From contig NZ_JACOFR010000016.1 in assembly GCF_019455385.1 (NCBI RefSeq), positions 116,968 to 180,967 on the forward strand: 64,000 bases of DNA. Direction: 5' to 3'. The DNA is from Bradyrhizobium sp. BR 10289 (GTDB lineage: Bacteria; Pseudomonadota; Alphaproteobacteria; Rhizobiales; Xanthobacteraceae). A program made the position numbers and the translations under genes. A model generated the notes under the pieces. It searched no databases. It was not told where the DNA came from and saw only the letters and a program-made list of their open reading frames with translations. Below, in pieces: positions 52,014 through 61,227 of the stretch; the first letter of the stretch is position 1, and every line of letters begins with the position of its first letter.

Positions 52014-55000
52014 TCACGCCTCGTCGAGCAGCTCGAACAATTCCTCGACCCGGTCGAACGGGGCATCGCGCATCGGGCTGTGATAGACGACGCGGTCGCC
52101 GTCGCGTTGCAGCGATTTGCCGCGGGATTTGCGCAGGCGGCCCGGCAGGAACGTCGCAGCCACCGCGCTCGCGCCGACGTCGAGGCGGATGATACCTCGC
52201 TGCTTGCACGCGAGTCGCAGCCTTGCGGCATGAAAGAAGTCGCGGGCAACCTCCGGCAGCGGCCCGAAGCGGCGCGAGGTTTCCTCCTCGAGATCGTCGA
52301 GCTCGTCCTCGCTGCTGCACCGTGCGGCGCGGGCATAGAGCTCGAGCCGCACCGGCTCGGACTGCACATAGGTTTCGGGCAGCATGTCGGCGATCGGCAG
52401 ATTGAGATCGGGCACCCACAGCTCGACCCGTCCGTCCTTCTCCGAGGCCATCTTCAGGAGGTGGCTGTAGAGCACCGGCCCGAACACCTGGACGTGACCG
52501 GATTGCTGTTCGGAGAACAGATCGCCGGCACCGCGCAAATCGAGGTCGCGCTCGCTGATGGCAAAGCCTGCGCCCGGCCGGCTGAACTCCTCGAGCACGG
52601 CGAGCCGCTTCTCGGACTGCTCCGAGCCGGTCTCGGTCAGGAGATAGGCGAAGGCGCGGATGCCGCCGCGACCGACGCGCCCGCGGAGCTGGTGCAGCTG
52701 GGCAAGACCGAACCGTTCGGGCCAGCACACCACGATGGTGTTGGCGCGCGGGATGTCGAGGCCGCTCTCGACGATGTTGGTCGCGAGCAGAACATCGGCC
52801 TCGCCCTCGACGAAGCTCATCATGCGGTCGTCGATCTCGTCGGCCGGCAATTTGCCGTGGAGACAGACGATGCGCAGATCCGGCGCCACCGCCTGCACGC
52901 GGGCGAGCATCGGCTCCAGATCCTGGATGCGCGGACAGATCAGAAAACTCTGGCCGTGGCGCCGCTGCTCCCGCAGCAAGGCCGAGGCGATCGCGGTATC
53001 CGACAGCGGCGCGATTTTGGTCGCGACCGGAAGCCGGTGCACCGGCGGCGAGGCGATGACGCTAAGATCGCGGAAGCCGGCAAGGCCCGCGGCGAGCGTG
53101 CGCGGGATCGGCGTGGCGCTCATCCACAGCGTATGAACATTCTTGGCGAGGCCGGAGAGTTTTGCCTTCTCCGCCGCGCCAAAATGCTGCTCCTCGTCGA
53201 TGATGACGAGGCCGAGATCGTCGAATCTCACGTCCTTCGAAGAAAGCGCCTGCGTGCCGACCACGATCTTCATCCGGCCGCTGCGCAGGGCTTCCTTGGT
53301 CTGGCGCAGCTCCGCGCCCGACGTCGCCCGCGACAGATTGCCGACCTCGACGTCGAACGGGGCAAAACGTTTCTGGAAGGTTGCGACATGCTGCCGTGCC
53401 AGCACCGTCGTCGGCACCGCGACCGCCACCTGCTTGCCCGAGAGCGCTACGGCGGCCGCGGCGCGCAACGCCACCTCGGTCTTGCCGAAGCCGACGTCGC
53501 CGCAGATCACCCGGTCCATCGGATGGCCGGATGCGAGATCGTCCAGCACGTCATTGATCGCCTTGGCCTGATCGACCGTGGTGAAGTAGGGAAAGCGCGC
53601 CACGAATTTCTCGTAGGCCGAGCCCGGCGGCACCAGCCTGTCCGCCTTGCGCCGCCGGCGTTGACTGATGTGTTTGGCGAGCGCCTTGCCGGCGAGCTGG
53701 ATCTCCTGCTCGGCCGAGGTGCGGCGCGACCACCAGGTGCTGCCGTCGGCCTTGTCGAGGGCGAGCTTGCCGCGCTCGGTCGAATAGGGCCACATCATGC
53801 CGAGATCGGACGGCGGCACCAGCGCCGCATCGCTTCCCGCAAACACCAGCCTGACCATCTCGCGCATCGCGCCGCCGCCGGTGTTCAAGGTCTGCAGGCC
53901 GTCGAGCACCGCAAGACCGCGCTGGAGATGAACCACCACCGTGCCCTGATCCGGCACGTCGGGATGATCGAACGCCGCGATCCAGCTGCGCGCCATCGGC
54001 TGCGGATGATGGGCCCTGCTGCCGAGCACGTCGGAGGCGGTCAGCACGACGATGGCCTTGCGCGAAGGAATGACGAAGCCGGCGTCGAGATCGGCGAGCA
54101 GCGCGACCTCGCGGTCGCGCGCGCCCATGGCCGCGTCCCAATCGGCGCAGCGCTCCGCCCTCACGCCACTCATCCGCTCCATCGCGCGCAGATCCTCTTC
54201 CTGCGCCGCGACGAAGATCAGGCGCGAGTCGGCACGCCGGGTCTCTTCGACGAAGGCGCGCAAGGCCTTGCGCGACGCTGTCAGCTTGGAGAATTCGGGC
54301 GTCGGCTGGAACGGCGCCGTCCGCGGCAGCACCTTCATGCCCCGCGTCGCCTGTTTCCAGTCGCTGCGTCCGAGATATTCGCGCTCCCTGTCCGCGCGCG
54401 GGGCCGCGTCCTCGATCGTATTGAGCCAGCCGTCGGCGTGCGGCGGAACGCCGGCGTCCGCGATCCATTTGGCGCGGCCGCAATAGTCGAACAGCGTGGC
54501 GCGCTTGCCGCGGCCGGCGATGGCGAGCCGCTCCGACATGGGATCGACAAGCAGCTCCTTGGTCTCGAAAATGACGTTGTGCTCTCTGGGATCGAACGCC
54601 ACGATCCGGCTGATGGTGCGTCTCGAATGCTCGATCCGGAACGGGCCGAGCGCGCCCGCAGGGAATATCTCGAAGGTCTGGCCGTGGAACAGGGCGCCGC
54701 CCGGATAATCCGGCTCGTCCTCCAGATCGTAACCGAGCGCTTCGAGACGTGACCGAAGCTCGGTTTCCGCAAACGTGCCGCCGACCTTCAGGCTGGTGTT
54801 GAGACGGAGCAGGCTCGCCGGCAGCGGCAAGCGCTCCATCACGGCTTCCGCGGTGGAGATGAGAAAGATCGGATCTTTGGATTTGGCGAGGCGCCGCAGC
54901 ACGGAGGCCCGCCGGCCCGCGATTTCGTGGGAGGGTTCCAACTGATCGAACGGCAAGGTGTTGAGCCGCGGAAACACCAGCGCCTCGCAGGAGGGATCGA

Positions 55001-55310
55001 GCCCGTGCAGAATGCTGCCGAGCCGCTCCGCCCTGTTCTCGCTTTCGGCGAGGAACACGATGCCGGCGCGGCCGGACTGCTTGTATTGCTCGAGCAGATG
55101 AAGGGCCATCAAGCCGAGCGGCGAGGATGAGCCGACCGCGGCGCGTTGCACCGCCTTGCCCTTCGCTGCTGCGCTCTTGCGTGTCCTCTTGCTCGAGCTC
55201 TTGCTCAAACTCTTTCTTGGCGCGCTCTTCTTCGGCGCGATCCTGTTGCGCGAGATCTTGTCTGCCGCCTTCTTGGTCGGCCGCGTCTTTGTGGAATGCC
55301 GCACGTTCAT
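52014..55310 (-). CDS. Mfd-like DEAD/DEAH helicase with lysine-rich N terminus
   Basis: This protein of about 1098 aa resembles transcription-repair coupling factor. It has a UvrB-like N-terminal part, a putative RNA polymerase interaction domain (PDQGTVVVHLQRGLAVLDGLQTL), and a translocase with Walker A GDVGFGKTE near residue 603, IIDEEQHFG near 704, SATPIPRTL and RGRVGRGG. The first 55 residues are Lys/Ser-rich (KKAADK, KKSAPRK), a histone-H1-like tail not found in standard Mfd. The interaction domain is divergent, so this may be a paralogue of the true Mfd encoded elsewhere. The start is uncertain (55310, 55334 or 55382). Confidence 0.85.
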   Translation of the reverse strand: MNVRHSTKTRPTKKAADKISRNRIAPKKSAPRKSLSKSSSKRTRKSAAAKGKAVQRAAVGSSSPLGLMALHLLEQYKQSGRAGIVFLAESENRAERLGSILHGLDPSCEALVFPRLNTLPFDQLEPSHEIAGRRASVLRRLAKSKDPIFLISTAEAVMERLPLPASLLRLNTSLKVGGTFAETELRSRLEALGYDLEDEPDYPGGALFHGQTFEIFPAGALGPFRIEHSRRTISRIVAFDPREHNVIFETKELLVDPMSERLAIAGRGKRATLFDYCGRAKWIADAGVPPHADGWLNTIEDAAPRADREREYLGRSDWKQATRGMKVLPRTAPFQPTPEFSKLTASRKALRAFVEETRRADSRLIFVAAQEEDLRAMERMSGVRAERCADWDAAMGARDREVALLADLDAGFVIPSRKAIVVLTASDVLGSRAHHPQPMARSWIAAFDHPDVPDQGTVVVHLQRGLAVLDGLQTLNTGGGAMREMVRLVFAGSDAALVPPSDLGMMWPYSTERGKLALDKADGSTWWSRRTSAEQEIQLAGKALAKHISQRRRRKADRLVPPGSAYEKFVARFPYFTTVDQAKAINDVLDDLASGHPMDRVICGDVGFGKTEVALRAAAAVALSGKQVAVAVPTTVLARQHVATFQKRFAPFDVEVGNLSRATSGAELRQTKEALRSGRMKIVVGTQALSSKDVRFDDLGLVIIDEEQHFGAAEKAKLSGLAKNVHTLWMSATPIPRTLAAGLAGFRDLSVIASPPVHRLPVATKIAPLSDTAIASALLREQRRHGQSFLICPRIQDLEPMLARVQAVAPDLRIVCLHGKLPADEIDDRMMSFVEGEADVLLATNIVESGLDIPRANTIVVCWPERFGLAQLHQLRGRVGRGGIRAFAYLLTETGSEQSEKRLAVLEEFSRPGAGFAISERDLDLRGAGDLFSEQQSGHVQVFGPVLYSHLLKMASEKDGRVELWVPDLNLPIADMLPETYVQSEPVRLELYARAARCSSEDELDDLEEETSRRFGPLPEVARDFFHAARLRLACKQRGIIRLDVGASAVAATFLPGRLRKSRGKSLQRDGDRVVYHSPMRDAPFDRVEELFELLDEA

Positions 55311-55607
55311 CCGTCTCAAATCGTCAACAATCATCGATGGCACGCGCGCCGAGCGCGTCCCGATTCGGCGGTCCGTCGCCATGCATATGGGATTTGCCCT
55401 GCGAACGCACGTGTTCAGCAGCGCAAATCAACCGGCATCGAGGTGCCCGCGCCATGCGTCAGCGAGGCGGTACCGCGATCAACCGGATTGCAGGGGGACG
55501 CGCAGCACGCTGGGGCATCAGCGCAGCGCTGTCAAGCGGACAGAAGCTGCGCCAGATTTTTGTGCTGAATGGCCGGCGCCGCAAAGTTGCGGAAGGCGCG
55601 GGCTGGT

Positions 55608-55823
55608 TCACGAGATCTCGCGGGGCAGCTTCCACTCAGGCCGGGGCTCGCAGGTCTCGTCCACCCGCGCGACGTGATATCCGGCCGGGAGAAGCCGGCC
55701 GCCCTCCTCATCCGCCACCGGAACGTCGGTGACCAGTCCCTCGATCAATGCAGCCTCCCACACCTCCTTCTCGGTCGGAAAGGGATCGCCGATCTGCTTG
55801 TCGCCTTCGAACAGCGCATACAT
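55608..55823 (-). CDS. Conserved small hypothetical protein under EcfG-type promoter
   Basis: This 71-aa acidic soluble protein (MYALFEGDKQIGDPFPTEKEVWEAAL...) ends KLPREIS. It has AGCAGG before the start and an exact EcfG-type promoter 40 nt upstream. The run from 55311 to 55607 before it shows no gene. A general stress role is inferred from the promoter only. Confidence 0.75.
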   Translation of the reverse strand: MYALFEGDKQIGDPFPTEKEVWEAALIEGLVTDVPVADEEGGRLLPAGYHVARVDETCEPRPEWKLPREIS

Positions 55824-55862
55824 GTTTCAAGCCTGCTGAGTGGAAAGGCCGGGTCCCGAAGC

Positions 55863-55887
55863 AACGTATCCCCCGCACGGACGTTCC
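55863..55887 (-). promoter_or_regulatory. EcfG-type general stress promoter
   Basis: Minus-strand GGAAC, 16-nt spacer, CGTT. The -10 ends 40 nt before the small gene at 55823. Confidence 0.7.
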
Positions 55888-55934
55888 TTTCCGACAGAGG
55901 CGGCTCTCCCGCCGCGCAATCGGCAGCAGTTGAA

Positions 55935-56657
55935 ATGGCGCGCGTTCTGATCGGAACCTCCGGCTGGCACTACGATTCCTGGCGAGGCCCGTTCTTTCCG
56001 CAAGGCCTGCCGCTGAAGCAACAGCTTCGCTACTACGCCGGGCAGTTCGAGACCACCGAGCTCAACGGCGTGTTCTATCGCACACCGACGCCGGACGCGG
56101 TGAAGGGCTGGCGCGAGCAGACCGACCGCGGCTTCGTCTTCGCCTGGAAAGCGTCCAAATTCATCACACACTGGAAGCGTCTGTCCGACCGCTCCGTCAA
56201 CAGCCTCGCATTGCTGGAGGATCGCATGTCGCTGCTGGGCGGCAAGGCCGGACCGATCCTGTTCCAGCTGCCGCCTCAGTTCGAGGCGAATGCGGACAGG
56301 CTCGCGGCCTTCTTCAAGCTGCTGTCGGCGAAACGTCGATACAGTTTCGAATTCCGTCATCCGAGCTGGTATCAACCGCGCATCCTGCGGATGCTGCGCG
56401 ACGAAAACATCGCGCTCTGCCTATCGGATCATCACGACGCCCCAGCGCCATGGAAGCGCACCGCGGACTTCGTCTATGTGCGCGGCCACGGGCCGAGCGG
56501 CCGCTATCACGGTCACTATTCGCCGGCGGTCCTCGCGCAATGGGCGCAGCGGATCACATCCTGGAAGCGGCAAGGCTGCGACGTCTATGTCTATTTCGAC
56601 AACGACCAGAAGAGCGCCGCGCCCGCCGATGCGCTGAAACTGAAGGCGTTGCTTTGA
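55935..56657 (+). CDS. DUF72 protein
   Basis: This 240-aa TIM-barrel-like protein (YecE family) has MARVLIGTSGWHYDSWRGPFFPQGLP, FETTELNGVFYRTPT, RGFVFAWKASKFITHWKRL, FEFRHPSWY and VYFDNDQKSAAPADA. The biochemical activity of the family is not established. ATG 55935 is chosen because the family begins with IGTSGW within ten residues; upstream in-frame codons look non-coding. Confidence 0.92.
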   Translation: MARVLIGTSGWHYDSWRGPFFPQGLPLKQQLRYYAGQFETTELNGVFYRTPTPDAVKGWREQTDRGFVFAWKASKFITHWKRLSDRSVNSLALLEDRMSLLGGKAGPILFQLPPQFEANADRLAAFFKLLSAKRRYSFEFRHPSWYQPRILRMLRDENIALCLSDHHDAPAPWKRTADFVYVRGHGPSGRYHGHYSPAVLAQWAQRITSWKRQGCDVYVYFDNDQKSAAPADALKLKALL

Positions 56658-56665
56658 CGGACCCG

Positions 56666-56839
56666 CTACGGCCCGCCGGCGACGGAGCCGGCGATCACCA
56701 TCACCAGATCGGCAAGGTCGACCTTTCCATTGACGACCAGCTCTTCGGAGGAGCCCTCGACCTTCAGCAATTGCGGCCGATTGGCGGCCTGGCGCTTCAG
56801 CTCGCTGACGATGGCTTCCTTGAGTTTCTCTTCCAGCAT
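56666..56839 (-). CDS. Small 57-aa conserved protein
   Basis: This 57-aa protein starts at ATG 56839 behind GAAGGAG. It reads MLEEKLKEAIVSELKRQAANRP and ends with hydrophobic VDLADLVMVIAGSVAGGP, so an amphipathic helix plus a short hydrophobic tail. No family is recognised; it lies 25 bp downstream of the copper-protein gene on the same strand and may be co-transcribed. Confidence 0.7.
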   Translation of the reverse strand: MLEEKLKEAIVSELKRQAANRPQLLKVEGSSEELVVNGKVDLADLVMVIAGSVAGGP

Positions 56840-56864
56840 TGTGGCTCCTTCGCGTGGCCATTCC

Positions 56865-57194
56865 TCAAGCCGCCATGGCGCGGCAGGACTCAGCGCAGGA
56901 CCGGCACATGGCGACACACTCATCCATGCCCCCGATCCGCTCGCAATCCTGCGCGCATTCGGCGCAGATCTCGGCACATTCGCCGCAGGTGTGCCGGTGA
57001 TGCGGGGTATTGATCAGCATGAAATGCGCCGAGGTCCGGCACATCTCGGCGCAAGCCATCATCAGGCGGAAATGCTTCGGCTCGACATGCTGGCCGCCGG
57101 TCTCCAGGCAATGGTTCATCGCCGTCCCGAGGCAGGTCCGGTAACAACTCAGGCACAGCTCGATGCAGCGGGTCATGTCTTCGGATTTCGGCAT
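56865..57194 (-). CDS. Four-helix copper-storage-like protein (Csp/DUF326)
   Basis: This 109-aa protein has about 16 Cys in helical spacing (RCIELCLSCYRTC, HTCGECAEICAECAQDCERIGGMDECVAMCRSC), the layout of cytosolic Csp3-type copper storage proteins whose Cys line a four-helix bundle and hold many Cu(I). No Tat signal is present, in contrast to exported Csp1. It probably buffers copper, for example for heme-copper oxidases. It is transcribed with the 57-aa gene. Confidence 0.88.
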   Translation of the reverse strand: MPKSEDMTRCIELCLSCYRTCLGTAMNHCLETGGQHVEPKHFRLMMACAEMCRTSAHFMLINTPHHRHTCGECAEICAECAQDCERIGGMDECVAMCRSCAESCRAMAA

Positions 57195-57273
57195 CTCGTC
57201 TCTCCTGCTTGCTGCCCGTCCCCTCCCACATTATCCGGTCAAGCCAGGGCGGCTCGCTTGGTTCCTCGCCCGT

Positions 57274-58350
57274 TCATTTCGGGTTCGGATCTTCAAGACC
57301 GGTTCCGACCTCCTCCAGCCGCCCGCTCCGCGCCAGCCGGACGGCGTTGCCGAGCGCACGCGCCACATTCAGCGTCTCCTGCTGAAACTCGTGATCCTCG
57401 TCCAGATCGCGATGCGACGTCGCATATGGCTCCATGTAGCCGACATAGCCGTCGAGCTCGCCGAAGCGGCCCGCGGAGATCAGGTGCATGTCGGTCAACC
57501 AGTCGGACAACGCCCGGCGCACGCCCTCGGCACCGACCGCATCGCCGTGAACGACGAGGCCGAAATGACGGCCGGCGAGATGACGCGGATAGGGCCAGCC
57601 GTTCAGCTCGATGGCCTTGGCCTCATCCGCTTTCTTGCCGTGCGTCGATGTCGGATCCGGATTGCCGCCGTCGGCGCAGACGAGACGATCCATCATCGCC
57701 TTGAGGCCACCCGGCACGTGATACCAGTTCACCGGCGTCACGATCAGGATGCCGTGGGCGGCGACCCAGAGCGGGTAGATCTCGTTCATCCAGTCGTTCG
57801 TCTGGCCCAGCGAATAGTTCGGATAGCAGCTGCATGGCCAATGGCAGAGCGGCATCGCGGTCGAGGCGCATGATTTGCAGGGATGAATGATCTTGCCGAA
57901 CTCCGAGGTCAGGCGCGAGAGATCGAGGATGTCGACGGCATAGCCCATCTCCGTGAAAACGGGCTCGGCCAGCTTGACCAGGCGCCAGGTCTTGGACATC
58001 TCGCCGGGACAGGTGTGCTCGCTGCGCGCCGAGCCATTGATGATGAGGATGCGCGGTGCCGCATCCGCGTCGTCGTGCCGCCGCTGCGCCTCCAGGATGG
58101 AGGCGCGCGCGGCGAGCCAATCGACGGCGAGGTCGTAATCCGGATCGGCGAAGCCCGCACCTGCCTTGCGCGTCACGGGCGCTTTGCGCGAATGGCTGTA
58201 GGCGTCCCAGGCGGCAGCGACGATGGCGTCGAGTTCGCGTTGCAGCGGCGCAAAGGCGGGATCGACGAACCGGCTCCGGTAGCGCCGCTCGAACGCCTCA
58301 CGCGACAGCCTGACGGGCGGCATTCCCTTGCGAACGTCGACTTCCGCCAT
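57274..58350 (-). CDS. Flavodoxin-fold NAD(P)H-dependent reductase
   Basis: This 358-aa protein has a C-terminal flavodoxin-like reductase domain: RILIINGSARSEHTCPGEMSKTW (FMN phosphate loop), ILDLSRLTSEFGKIIHPCKSCASTAMPLCHWPCSCYPN with five Cys, and TPVNWYHVPGGLKAMMDRL. The first 95 residues are a separate helical segment. The Cys-rich loop resembles iron-sulfur or redox-active flavoproteins of the IsfA/NADPH-dependent FMN reductase class. The function is not defined. Confidence 0.85.
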   Translation of the reverse strand: MAEVDVRKGMPPVRLSREAFERRYRSRFVDPAFAPLQRELDAIVAAAWDAYSHSRKAPVTRKAGAGFADPDYDLAVDWLAARASILEAQRRHDDADAAPRILIINGSARSEHTCPGEMSKTWRLVKLAEPVFTEMGYAVDILDLSRLTSEFGKIIHPCKSCASTAMPLCHWPCSCYPNYSLGQTNDWMNEIYPLWVAAHGILIVTPVNWYHVPGGLKAMMDRLVCADGGNPDPTSTHGKKADEAKAIELNGWPYPRHLAGRHFGLVVHGDAVGAEGVRRALSDWLTDMHLISAGRFGELDGYVGYMEPYATSHRDLDEDHEFQQETLNVARALGNAVRLARSGRLEEVGTGLEDPNPK

Positions 58351-58434
58351 GCCGGCTCCTCGATCGGTTGATCCAATCCAACCAACCCCGGCACATCCGG
58401 CGCGGTTCCTCGTGAGGCGACGGGGTTCCGCTGC

Positions 58435-59043
58435 CTACTCCCGCCACAACTCGCCCAGCTCTGCCGCGGACACGAGATCGACCTGGCCGTGAAAGCGGGT
58501 GCGGTACATCGTCATCAGCGCGTCGTGGCCGACATCGGACGAACTGCAGAGCGCGTCCTCGACGATGACGACCTTGAAGCCGAGATCGACGGCACTCAGG
58601 ACCGTCGAGAGAACGCAGACATCGGTTTCCGCGCCTGTTACGATCACCGTACCGATCCCGAACTCGTTCAGCAGGCTTGCCAGAGCCGGATTGCTGAACG
58701 CCGAATAGGCGGGCTTGTCGATGATGCGAACCGGAGGAACATAGCGCGCGAGCGCCGGCACGAGATCGAGGGCGGACGGCGCAAGGCGGCTGCGGGTTGC
58801 CTCCCGCCAGCGCCGAAAATAAGCCTGCCATTGACCCGGACGGTCCTCCGGCTCCTGCGGCGTGATGAAGCGCGTGAAGATCGTTCTGGCCTGATGCTCC
58901 GACACGATCGCCGCGATCGTCGGCAGAACCCGCTCCATCCACGGCGTCTGCCAGAGGCCTCCGGGCGCAAAGATGTTCTGCATGTCGATGCAGAGATGAA
59001 CCGCATTGCGGATCTCGGTGTCGGGCGATCTTGCGTCGGTCAT
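58435..59043 (-). CDS. Isochorismatase-family cysteine hydrolase
   Basis: This 202-aa hydrolase has the triad Asp in HLCIDMQNIF, Lys in IIDKPAYSAF and Cys in TGAETDVCVLSTVLSAVDLGFKV. The substrate of this subgroup is not fixed by the sequence; nicotinamidase or N-carbamoyl hydrolases are relatives. It overlaps the VOC gene by 3 bp (ATGA), so it is translated after it. Confidence 0.9.
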   Translation of the reverse strand: MTDARSPDTEIRNAVHLCIDMQNIFAPGGLWQTPWMERVLPTIAAIVSEHQARTIFTRFITPQEPEDRPGQWQAYFRRWREATRSRLAPSALDLVPALARYVPPVRIIDKPAYSAFSNPALASLLNEFGIGTVIVTGAETDVCVLSTVLSAVDLGFKVVIVEDALCSSSDVGHDALMTMYRTRFHGQVDLVSAAELGELWRE

Positions 59044-59438
59044 CTGTCCAGACCAAAGCTCTCACGCGCCGTATAGGTCACGGCTTCGATCTTGTTGCCA
59101 TCGAGATCGCGCACGAAGGCCCCGTAGTAATTGGCATTGTACTGTTCGCGGATGCCCGGCGCTCCCTCGTCATGTCCGCCATGGGCCAGCGCGGTCGCGT
59201 GAAAACGCCTCACCGTCTCCCGATCCGGCGCCTGGAAAGCGACGTGAACGCCGTTTCCCGCGCTGGCAGGCTGGCCGTCCGCCGGCGTTTCGAGACTGAA
59301 GACGATGTCGGACGCGCCGTAGTGAACGGAGCGATCGGAAGATTTCAACACCCGAAACCCGATCAACGCCATCAAGGGATCGTAGAACGCGCGGGCTCGG
59401 CGTACATCGTTGGTGCCGACCGACACATGGTGGATCAT
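59040..59438 (-). CDS. VOC-family protein
   Basis: This 132-aa single glyoxalase/bleomycin-resistance-like domain protein has MIHHVSVGTNDVRRARAFYDPLMALIGFRV at the start, VHVAFQAPDRETVRRFH in the middle and YYGAFVRDLDGNKIEAVTY at the end, with metal-binding His and Glu in the usual places. GGGAGG precedes ATG 59438. It forms an operon with the following hydrolase. Confidence 0.92.
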   Translation of the reverse strand: MIHHVSVGTNDVRRARAFYDPLMALIGFRVLKSSDRSVHYGASDIVFSLETPADGQPASAGNGVHVAFQAPDRETVRRFHATALAHGGHDEGAPGIREQYNANYYGAFVRDLDGNKIEAVTYTARESFGLDR

Positions 59439-59537
59439 TGGCTCGCGCCTCCCGCGCCTTGCATTCAGTCGGCGGCGAAGCACGAGAGGCCGCGAATATC
59501 AGCCGCATCTCGCCCTTCGCCGCGAAATTCCGCCGGT

Positions 59538-59852
59538 CTAGCAGTCGTTGCCGCTGGTCGCGGCCGTCGTCTTGGATTGCTCCTTGGACTGTTCGGCAGC
59601 CGTCGGCTGGCTCTGCATCTGGCGCTGGGCGTCCTGCGACGAGGTGGCCGTGTTCTCGCTCGCCTTGCTCATCGCCGAGGTCGGGGGATGCTCGTTGGCA
59701 CTTGACGAAGCGGCACCCGTGGTTTGGCTCGCCTGACCGGTCGTGACCGGGCCCGAACCGGCATCCTTGCTGGCGGTGTTGCAGGGACCGCCCAGGGCAA
59801 TGGTCGAGCTGAGAGCCAGAATGGCGCCGACCAGCATTGATCTCGTAAGCAT
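59538..59852 (-). CDS. Small exported Ser/Thr/Gln-rich protein
   Basis: This 104-aa protein has a signal peptide (MLVGAILALSSTIALG). The mature part is low-complexity, rich in Ser, Thr, Ala and Gln, with Cys at both ends (GPCN and GNDC). It has no known domain. Possible roles in envelope stress are speculation. Confidence 0.75.
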   Translation of the reverse strand: MLTRSMLVGAILALSSTIALGGPCNTASKDAGSGPVTTGQASQTTGAASSSANEHPPTSAMSKASENTATSSQDAQRQMQSQPTAAEQSKEQSKTTAATSGNDC

Positions 59853-59936
59853 GACAGACTCCTCTTCAGCGTGGGCCGGCTGGTGCTTGGCGGCGCCGGG
59901 TTCCGCCGTCTTGCGATGCTCGTTCCCCGGGCAGCG

Positions 59937-60104
59937 CTATTCCGTGAAGGTCTTCGAGGATTCCTCGGTGGTCGCGGCGCCTCCGCCGGAGAGTTCGCGC
60001 TCGGCTTCGCGCCAGAACTCGTCGTCCCGCCCTTCCGGCCTGCCCGCCAATTCCCAGAGCTGATGCGCCCGGGTGCGAATGCTGTCTTCCGTCGGCGTGG
60101 TCAT
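59937..60104 (-). CDS. DUF2934 protein
   Basis: This 55-aa protein has the DUF2934 core RTRAHQLWELAGRPEGRDDEFWREAERE. GGGAGGAGG lies before ATG 60104 and an exact EcfG promoter lies 33 nt upstream. DUF2934 genes are common in rhizobia; their role is unknown, but stress control is supported by the promoter. Confidence 0.85.
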   Translation of the reverse strand: MTTPTEDSIRTRAHQLWELAGRPEGRDDEFWREAERELSGGGAATTEESSKTFTE

Positions 60105-60137
60105 GCGACGCCTCCTCCCTCGAGATCCGTCGTTTTC

Positions 60138-60162
60138 AACGTTCCTCCACCCGTCACGTTCC
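60138..60162 (-). promoter_or_regulatory. EcfG-type promoter inside the ligase 3' end
   Basis: Minus-strand GGAAC, 16-nt spacer, CGTT. It overlaps the last codons of the DNA ligase gene and drives the DUF2934 gene 33 nt away. Confidence 0.7.
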
Positions 60163-61176
60163 TGCGGGACTTGCTCGCCCCGCGGCCCGCTTTTGCCGAA
60201 GCTGGTCCATCCGGCATTGGGACGGCTTCTTGTCCGGGCGCCACCGCAGGATCTTCGTGCCGTGACGAAACCTGTCGCCGGACACGTGGTCGTAGCAGAC
60301 TTCGACGACGCGCACGGGACGCACCGGCTGCCACTCGGCAGATCGCTTCGTCGACCACCGGCTCGGGCCGCCCGGCGCCTTGCCGGTAAAGCTGCTCTCA
60401 CAGGCAATCTTCTCGAATTTGTCGGTCAGGCCGGGACGGTCCGATGCCTTGATCGCCGAGGTGAAGCCGACGTGATGCAGCAGCCCTGATGCGTCGTACA
60501 GACCGAGCAGCAGCGAGCCGATCACCTTGCGTCTGCCCTGCTTCTTTTCGGCATATCTGAACCCACCGACCACGCAGTCCGCCGATCGCAACAGCTTGAT
60601 CTTCTGCATCCCCTCTCGCGTGCCGCTGCAATAGGCGAGGTCCAGGCGTTTCGCGATGACGCCGTCATGGCCGTCCGCCACACGCTGGAGCCACGCCCTC
60701 GCTTCGGCATGGTTGCGGGTTTCCGGCGAGAGCGCGAACGTGTCGCTGGTCTTGAAATAGCGCTGCGCGAATTTTTCGAGCGCCGGGCGTCTCTTCGCGA
60801 GCGGCAGCGACGCGAGATCCGTCCCGGCCGATTGCAGCAGGTCGAAAGCCATGAAGCGGGCCGGCGTCTCGGCGGCAAGGCGCTTAACCCTGCTGGCGGC
60901 GGGATGGATGCGCTGAAGCAAGGCGTCGAATGCGTCGCCCTCATCGCGCCGGATGATCAGCTCGCCGTCGAGGACAAAGGACTTCGCGGAAAGACCCGAC
61001 GCCGCGGAGGCGACTTCCGGGAAATACCTGACGAGATCGCGCCCGCCTTTCGATTGCATCCTGATGCTGTCGCCGTCGCGCATGAGCAGGCAGCGGAATC
61101 CGTCCCATTTCGGCTCGTATTGCCATTGCGCTCCGCGAGGAAGCTCGGCGACGGATTCGGCTTCCATCGGCTCCAT
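60154..61176 (-). CDS. ATP-dependent DNA ligase (LigC/LigD ligase-domain type)
   Basis: This 340-aa DNA ligase has the nucleotidylation motif YEPKWDGFRC with the active Lys, VLDGELI, FMAFDLL, DGVIAKRLD and KIKLLRSADCVVGG, then an OB-fold with VEVCYDH and RHGTKILRWRPDK. There is no polymerase or phosphoesterase domain, so it is a stand-alone ligase of the type often found beside Ku-dependent end joining; no Ku gene is in the window. ATG 61176 or GTG 61194 may be the start. Confidence 0.92.
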   Translation of the reverse strand: MEPMEAESVAELPRGAQWQYEPKWDGFRCLLMRDGDSIRMQSKGGRDLVRYFPEVASAASGLSAKSFVLDGELIIRRDEGDAFDALLQRIHPAASRVKRLAAETPARFMAFDLLQSAGTDLASLPLAKRRPALEKFAQRYFKTSDTFALSPETRNHAEARAWLQRVADGHDGVIAKRLDLAYCSGTREGMQKIKLLRSADCVVGGFRYAEKKQGRRKVIGSLLLGLYDASGLLHHVGFTSAIKASDRPGLTDKFEKIACESSFTGKAPGGPSRWSTKRSAEWQPVRPVRVVEVCYDHVSGDRFRHGTKILRWRPDKKPSQCRMDQLRQKRAAGRASPAGT

Positions 61177-61227
61177 GATCAGCACTCGTAGCACGCATCC
61201 ATCACCGAAACGCCGTCCGTCCGCGGG

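Noticed and set aside
52080..54752. Plus-strand frame of 890 codons
   Set aside because: Antisense to the Mfd-like gene, whose helicase motifs are complete.
58388..58409. GGAAC-N17-GGTT upstream of the flavodoxin-fold gene on the minus strand
   Set aside because: One mismatch in the -10 and a longer spacer; too weak to list as an EcfG promoter.
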